Notes under the pieces: model-generated
Databases searched by the model: none
Told to the model about the DNA's origin: nothing
What the model saw: the letters and a program-made list of their open reading frames with translations, nothing else
From: Streptosporangiaceae bacterium
Lineage (GTDB): Bacteria; Actinomycetota; Actinomycetes; Streptosporangiales; Streptosporangiaceae
Length of the DNA stretch: 27,900 nt
Direction: 5' to 3'
Assembly: GCA_025934635.1 (NCBI GenBank)
Contig: JAICWX010000086.1
Location: 1 to 27,900 of the forward strand
Position numbers and translations under genes: made by a program
Part shown: piece after piece, positions 23,987-27,900 of the stretch
Numbering within the stretch: the first letter of the stretch is position 1
Layout of the letters: the number at the start of each line of letters is the position of its first letter

Positions 23987-24994
23987 GCGGCACGAGCGAG
24001 TCGCTGCGGGCCGGCGTGGTCGGCGCCGGGCTGATCGCCGGATGCCATGTCAGGGCCTACACGAAGGCCGCGGGCATCGACGTGGTGGCGGTGGCGGACA
24101 CCCGCCGGTCCAAGGCGGAGCAGCTCGCCGCGTCCGTCGGCGCCACCGCGGGCACCGACCTGGACGCGGTGCTGGCCCTGGGCACCGACGTGATCAGCGT
24201 CTGCACTCCGCCATCGAGCCACGCCGAGCTGACCGTGCGCGCTCTCGAGGCCGGCCAGCACGTGCTGTGCGAGAAGCCGGTCGCGCTGTCCCTGCGGGAC
24301 GCGGAGCGGATCCAGCGGGCCGCGGAGGCCAGTGACCGGCTGGTGATGATCGGTCACGTCAGTCGCTACGAGCCCGACCACCGCATGGCGAAGGATCTCG
24401 TCGAGGCCGGCCAGATCGGGGGATGTCGCCATGATGGTCCACTCCGTGACGACCTCGCTGCCCGCCTGGAGCGAGGGGGGCTGGCTGGCGCGGCCGGAGG
24501 AGTCCGGCGGGCCGCTGCTCGACCTAGCCGTGCACAGCTTCGACTACCTGGCCTGGGTGATCGGCAGCCCGGCGGTGCGCGTTCACGCCGTCGCCGCGGA
24601 CAGCCCGGCCGGCCCGGCGACCTATGGCGTGGCCACCGTGCGTTACGCCAACGGCGCCATGGGCCAGGTCGAGGCCAGCTGGGCCCACCCGGCCGGCCGC
24701 GGCTTCAAGCTGACGGCGGAGATCACCGGCTCCGCCGGACGTATCTCCTGGGACTACGACTCGATCAGCGGCGGGGCGATCCACCGCGCCGACGGCGGCG
24801 TCAGCTGGCTCGATCCCCTCGGTGAACGGGGCTACGCCAGCGAGATCGCGGCGTTCACGGAGGCGGTCCGCGCCGGCGGCCCGTCCCCGGTGCCGGTCTC
24901 CGACGGGGTCGCCGCGACGCGTACGGCGCTGGCCGCGCTGCACTCGGTCCGGGCCGGCGAGCCGGTCGACCTGACCACGTGGGAGGGATCGTGA
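23983..24994 (+). pseudogene. Gfo/Idh/MocA family dehydrogenase, frameshifted in a G run
   Basis: The gene starts at the ATG at 23983 (ATGA overlap with the permease). Its first 145 residues are normal: GVVGAGLIAGCHVRAY, then the EKP motif at 97-99 (HVLCEKPVALS) and MIGHVSRYEPDHRMAK. At 24418-24422 there are five G where four would keep the frame (GQIGDVAMMVHSV). After it the family sequence continues in another frame through GGPLLDLAVHSFDYL to the stop at 24994. Removing one G restores 336 residues, the usual length. The +1 change is either a genuine mutation, a sequencing or assembly error in a homopolymer, or less likely recoding. If real, translation ends prematurely and the protein is inactive. 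The next gene is coupled to its end by GTGA. Confidence 0.85.
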
Positions 24995-26025
24995 CCACGC
25001 CCGTGAACGTGGCGATCATCGGATGTGCGCACCGGCCGCATGCGTGGTCCTATGCGCGCGCGCTGACGTCCGCGCCTTCGGCCCGGCTCATGGCCGTCTT
25101 CGACGAGGACCCCACGCTCGGCCACTCGGTCGCGGACGAATTCGCCGCGCCGCTGACCGACGATCTCGATCAGCTCCTCGCCTCGCCGGAGCTCGATGCC
25201 GTGGTGGTGTGCAGTCCGACGGCACGGCACCGCGGGCAGGTGGAGGCGGCCGCCTCGGCCGGCTTGCACGTGCTCTGCGAGAAGCCGATCGCCACGACCG
25301 CGGCCGACGCCCGGGCGATGATCGCCGCCGGCCGCGACGCAGGCGTCCAGCTTCATGTCGCCTTCGTCTCCCGCTTCCTGCCGCACGTGCGCTCCATCAA
25401 GCAGGCCATCGACTCGGGGTCCCTCGGGGAGGTGATCGGGCTCAGGGCAGGCAACCGCGGCCGGCCACCGCTTCCCCCGCACTATCCGGCGTGGATCACG
25501 CAGCCCCACGAGTCGGGCGGCGGCGCGCTGATCGACCACTCCGTCCACCTGACCGACCTGGTTCGCCACCTGACCGGTCGCGAGGTCACCTCGGTGGCCG
25601 CCGAGACGGGCGCCCTGCTGTGGGACGCGGACGTCGAGGACTGCGCGTTGCTCTCGCTCGTGCTCGACAACGGGGCGGTGGCGGGGCTGGACCCGAGCTG
25701 GTCAGTCCCGGCCAACAGCCCCTGGGATTACGACTTCTTCCTGCGGCTGGTCGGTACCAGGGGATCTGCGGACCTTGATGACCTGGCGGAATCCGTCCGG
25801 GTGGTGAGCGGCCGGATGGCCGCCGGCCTCCGGCTGGCGGGGTTCGCCTCCGATCCCGACGCGGCGATGATCGAGACCTTCTGTGCGTCGGTCAGGGAAG
25901 GAAGGCCGGCCGAGCCCAGCGCGTCCGGCGAGGACGGGCTCCGGGCCCTCGAAATCGCCCTGGCCGGCTACGCCTCAGCCGCCGACGGAGGCCGGTTCGT
26001 CGAGCCTGCGGCAGTGGCACCCTGA
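24991..26025 (+). CDS. Gfo/Idh/MocA family oxidoreductase
   Basis: The 344-residue enzyme has EKP at 97-99 (HVLCEKPIATT) and a C-terminal substrate domain with ESGGGALIDHSVHLTDLVRH, where the late His is often catalytic. The nucleotide-binding turn is unusual: AIIGCAHRPHAWSYARAL in place of GxGxxG followed by a small residue, so cofactor contacts may differ. I use the GTG at 24991, which overlaps the preceding stop as GTGA and has GGGAGGGA just upstream; a GTG at 24979 is less likely. It ends the importer operon and is the only undamaged dehydrogenase of this family there. The substrate is probably the imported sugar or a product. Confidence 0.88.
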   Translation: MTTPVNVAIIGCAHRPHAWSYARALTSAPSARLMAVFDEDPTLGHSVADEFAAPLTDDLDQLLASPELDAVVVCSPTARHRGQVEAAASAGLHVLCEKPIATTAADARAMIAAGRDAGVQLHVAFVSRFLPHVRSIKQAIDSGSLGEVIGLRAGNRGRPPLPPHYPAWITQPHESGGGALIDHSVHLTDLVRHLTGREVTSVAAETGALLWDADVEDCALLSLVLDNGAVAGLDPSWSVPANSPWDYDFFLRLVGTRGSADLDDLAESVRVVSGRMAAGLRLAGFASDPDAAMIETFCASVREGRPAEPSASGEDGLRALEIALAGYASAADGGRFVEPAAVAP

Positions 26026-26051
26026 TGGGCCGCCGTCAGGAAGGCAGGCGG

Positions 26052-27266
26052 TCATCTGACCTGGGACTTCTCGCGGACATGGCCGGGTGATTCAGGGGCC
26101 CACATCCACAGTGCCGCGGCGGCGGCGAAGCCGACCGCGCCGCTGACGACGATCCCCGCGGCCAGTCCGGCGACGGCGGTGACGGCGGAGAGGACGACGG
26201 GGCCGACGCCCGAGCCGGCGTCGGCCAGCTCCCGCCAGATGCCGAGGAAGGTGGGCCGCCCGGCCTCGGGGGAAATGTCGGCGGCCAGGGTCATGACGAT
26301 GCCGGACCCGATGCCGTTGCCGAAACCCATGATCATCGCGGTGAGGGCGAGGGTGACGGCACCGTGCGCCGCGGGCATGAGGAGGAACGAGATGCCCATG
26401 ATGATCGCGCTGGGCACGGCGACCCAGCGCCGCCCGTAGACGTCCATGACCTTGCCCGCGGGATAGAAGGTCAGGACGTCAACAGCGCCGGCGACACCGT
26501 AGATGACGGAGCTGGCGGTGGGAGACAGCCCGATGTGCGCGGCCCACAGCGGGATGACCACCTGCCTGGTCTGCCTGATGGCCGACAGCAGCAGGACGCC
26601 GGCGCCCAGGGTGACGAAGGTGCGCCAGTACCGGTGCAGGACGCTCCGGCTGGTCACCTGCGCGGCTGCCGCCTTGCGCTGATCGCTCACTTCCAGGTCG
26701 GGCACCCGGTAGACGATGACGCCGGCGCCAGCGGTCGCGGCGAGGCTGACGTAGTAAGCGCCCGGCAGTCCCCATAGCTCCATGGCGCCAGCGCCGAGGA
26801 AGGGACCGAGGAAGATCCCGAGGCGCATGGTCCCCCCGAGGGCGGACAGCGCCCGGGCGCGCATATGCTCCGGCACCATCTCGGTCAGGTAAGACTGCCT
26901 GGCCAGGCTGTAGACCGAGCTGGCGGCGCCGATGAGCAGGATCCCGGCGCCGTAGACCAGCAGCGCCCCGGCTCCGCGACCGGGGTCGACGAGGCACACG
27001 GCCAGGCCGGCTGCGGTCGCGACCGCGGCCACCAGCATGGATTTACGCTCACCGATCCGGGTGGCGAGGATGCCCGAGGGGATGTTCGTCACGATCGAGC
27101 CGATGCCGAGAAGCGCGCCGATCAGGGCGGCGATCGAAGGACTGGCGCCGCGGTCGATGGCGCTCAGCGCGATGACCGGCAGCATCGACCCCTGGGCGAG
27201 GCCGAACAGGGTCGCCGGGCCGTAGGCGGCAACCGCAATCGAACGGAGATGGAACTCTTCGCTCAC
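26052..27266 (-). CDS. MFS transporter
   Basis: The 404-residue protein has about twelve membrane helices in two halves. The loop between helices 2 and 3 carries the MFS signature GILATRIGERKS, echoed in the second half by GKVMDVYGRRWVAV. RQSYLTEMVPEHMRARALSALGG resembles the helix 4-5 region of drug and sugar transporters. I place the start at the GTG at 27266 (VSEEFHLRSIAVAAYG); the frame stays open 49 codons further into the promoter region of the divergent gene. It is convergent with the sugar importer operon (26 bp apart) and divergent from a secreted CBM protein, so it may or may not serve the catabolic cluster. Substrate unknown. Confidence 0.88.
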   Translation of the reverse strand: MSEEFHLRSIAVAAYGPATLFGLAQGSMLPVIALSAIDRGASPSIAALIGALLGIGSIVTNIPSGILATRIGERKSMLVAAVATAAGLAVCLVDPGRGAGALLVYGAGILLIGAASSVYSLARQSYLTEMVPEHMRARALSALGGTMRLGIFLGPFLGAGAMELWGLPGAYYVSLAATAGAGVIVYRVPDLEVSDQRKAAAAQVTSRSVLHRYWRTFVTLGAGVLLLSAIRQTRQVVIPLWAAHIGLSPTASSVIYGVAGAVDVLTFYPAGKVMDVYGRRWVAVPSAIIMGISFLLMPAAHGAVTLALTAMIMGFGNGIGSGIVMTLAADISPEAGRPTFLGIWRELADAGSGVGPVVLSAVTAVAGLAAGIVVSGAVGFAAAAALWMWAPESPGHVREKSQVR

Positions 27267-27333
27267 ATCAGCAACACATCCCGCACGATACCGTCCGGGC
27301 GCTAGACCCCCTGAGCCGTCCCTCAAATTAACT

Positions 27334-27344
27334 AGAAAGTTTCT
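27334..27344. promoter_or_regulatory. Palindrome AGAAAGTTTCT in the divergent control region
   Basis: AGAAA-G-TTTCT is a perfect inverted repeat inside a conspicuously AT-rich island (about 27320-27356), upstream of the putative promoter of the secreted CBM protein. GAAA-N-TTTC palindromes have been described before actinomycete polysaccharide-degrading enzyme genes, so this is a candidate operator. It could serve either divergent gene. Confidence 0.45.
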
Positions 27345-27356
27345 TAATAAATAGTC

Positions 27357-27386
27357 TTGACGGCCCCGGCCCCTCGGGCATAGAAA
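27357..27386 (+). promoter_or_regulatory. Putative promoter of the secreted CBM protein gene
   Basis: TTGACG (27357-27362) is followed after 17-18 bp by ATAGAA/TAGAAA (27380-27386), a reasonable actinobacterial promoter. The predicted start near 27393 would leave a leader of about 65 bases before the ATG. An AT-rich island lies immediately upstream and may act as an UP-like element. Confidence 0.5.
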
Positions 27387-27457
27387 GTGACAACATCGAA
27401 CATTTACCGGCACGGACGCGTCAGATCGCCTCAGCTCCTCTCATCCCTGGAGGGTCC

Positions 27458-27900
27458 ATGCATGTCGGAAAACGGGTTCTGCAGACTGCTCTCATCACTG
27501 GCTCGGCGCTCGGGCTAACGGCCGGCGGCGCGGTATTCGCACTGGCCTCTGGGCCCGCCGCGCAGGCGGCCACCGCGTGCGCGGCGGCGTGGAGTTCCAC
27601 CGCTGTCTACACCGCCGGCCAGCAGGCCAGCGAGAACGGAATCAACTACACCGCCAACTGGTGGACGCAGGGCAACGATCCGGCGACCAACAACGGCGGC
27701 AGCGGCTCGGGAGAGCCATGGACGTCCAACGGCTCCTGCACCGGCGGCTCAGGCGGAGGCGGGGGAGGGGGAGGGGGCGGAGGCGGCGGAGGCGGGGGCG
27801 GGGGCGGCACGGGTTCGGTGAGCGGCCTGCTCTTCAGTCCGTACAAGGACGTCACCATCAACATGAACTGGAACACCGACCAGATGCAGTCGGCCGTGGA
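27458..27900 (+). CDS. Secreted CBM5/12 protein, probable GH18 chitinase, 3' end missing
   Basis: The open frame runs off the right edge with about 147 residues visible. GGAGGG precedes the ATG. A Sec signal peptide (KRVLQTALITGSALG, cleavage near AQA at residue 37) is followed by a small carbohydrate-binding module from Cys41 to Cys94, with AWSSTAVYTAGQQ, TANWWTQGNDP and PWTSNGSC, the pattern of chitin-binding CBM5/12 modules; the two cysteines likely form a disulfide. A linker of 19 consecutive glycines comes next. The following LLFSPYKDVTINMNWNTD looks like the first strand of a GH18 chitinase, but the catalytic DxxDxDxE is beyond the window. A different catalytic domain or a lytic polysaccharide-acting domain cannot be excluded. 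Confidence 0.8.
   Translation, partial: MHVGKRVLQTALITGSALGLTAGGAVFALASGPAAQAATACAAAWSSTAVYTAGQQASENGINYTANWWTQGNDPATNNGGSGSGEPWTSNGSCTGGSGGGGGGGGGGGGGGGGGGGTGSVSGLLFSPYKDVTINMNWNTDQMQSAV
27752..27808 (+). repeat. Run of 19 glycine codons (low-complexity linker, G-rich DNA)
   Basis: Fifty-seven bases of GGN codons encode 19 glycines in a row between the binding module and the predicted catalytic domain. The codons are mostly GGC, GGA and GGG, giving several G5 runs separated by one base on the plus strand. Such DNA is prone to slippage and could form a G-quadruplex. The linker length may differ among strains. Confidence 0.9.

Noticed and set aside
24418..24422. Programmed frameshifting as explanation for the split dehydrogenase
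   Set aside because: No downstream hairpin or slippery heptamer is evident and the family does not use recoding; mutation or sequencing error is simpler.
27646..27876. Minus-strand ORF with a long polyproline run
   Set aside because: It is the antisense of the polyglycine linker in a gene with signal peptide and binding-module motifs.
1..27900. CRISPR arrays, tRNA or rRNA genes, insertion sequences
   Set aside because: I saw no regularly spaced repeats, no cloverleaf-like tRNA sequence and no intact transposase with terminal repeats.

Overview
This window is very GC-rich DNA with strong third-position GC bias and actinobacterial gene families: an S-adenosyl methyltransferase of the DUF574 type, a large LuxR/LAL ATPase regulator, a Tat-exported glycosidase, GTG and TTG starts, and a sugar ABC importer without its own ATPase. 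It most likely comes from a filamentous soil actinomycete. The genus cannot be fixed from the sequence alone.

Layout. (1) 1-9013 is general accessory content: the 3' end of a methyltransferase, a GNAT acetyltransferase, a PaaK-like adenylate-forming ligase, a minus-strand ABC-2 exporter operon (58-aa membrane protein, ATPase, permease; the first gene is too short for usual gene calling), a LuxR/LAL regulator, and a YihY/BrkB membrane protein. (2) 9014-9912 is a gene-poor gap that ends in a promoter and an operator. (3) 9913-19240 is a tightly packed plus-strand operon: divergent GH10 glycosidase, ThuA-like protein, nucleoside hydrolase, an internally deleted Gfo/Idh/MocA gene, an intact Gfo/Idh/MocA dehydrogenase, a PhyH-type dioxygenase, a xylose-isomerase-like TIM barrel, a 699-aa putative glycoside hydrolase and a zinc alcohol dehydrogenase. 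(4) 19253-20314 is a convergent LacI-family repressor. (5) 20642-26025 is a CUT1 sugar importer (lipoprotein plus two permeases) followed by two more Gfo/Idh/MocA genes, one frameshifted. (6) 26052-27266 is an MFS transporter on the minus strand. (7) From 27458 a secreted CBM5/12 protein, probably a GH18 chitinase, runs off the right edge.

Regions 3-5 look like one regulon for taking up and degrading an oligosaccharide or glycoside. Three copies of an AATCGATT-centred palindrome sit just downstream of the GH10 promoter, in front of the LacI gene, and just downstream of the importer promoter. An exported glycosidase, an importer, an intracellular hydrolase, several sugar dehydrogenases, a ThuA protein and a TIM-barrel isomerase together suggest an oxidative (3-keto-sugar-like) route rather than plain hydrolysis and phosphorylation. 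No sugar kinase is present. The substrate is unknown.

Two of the four Gfo/Idh/MocA genes are damaged: one by a clean in-frame internal deletion of most of the protein, the other by one extra G in a five-G run. The pathway may therefore be decaying or trimmed, or the second lesion may be a sequencing error.
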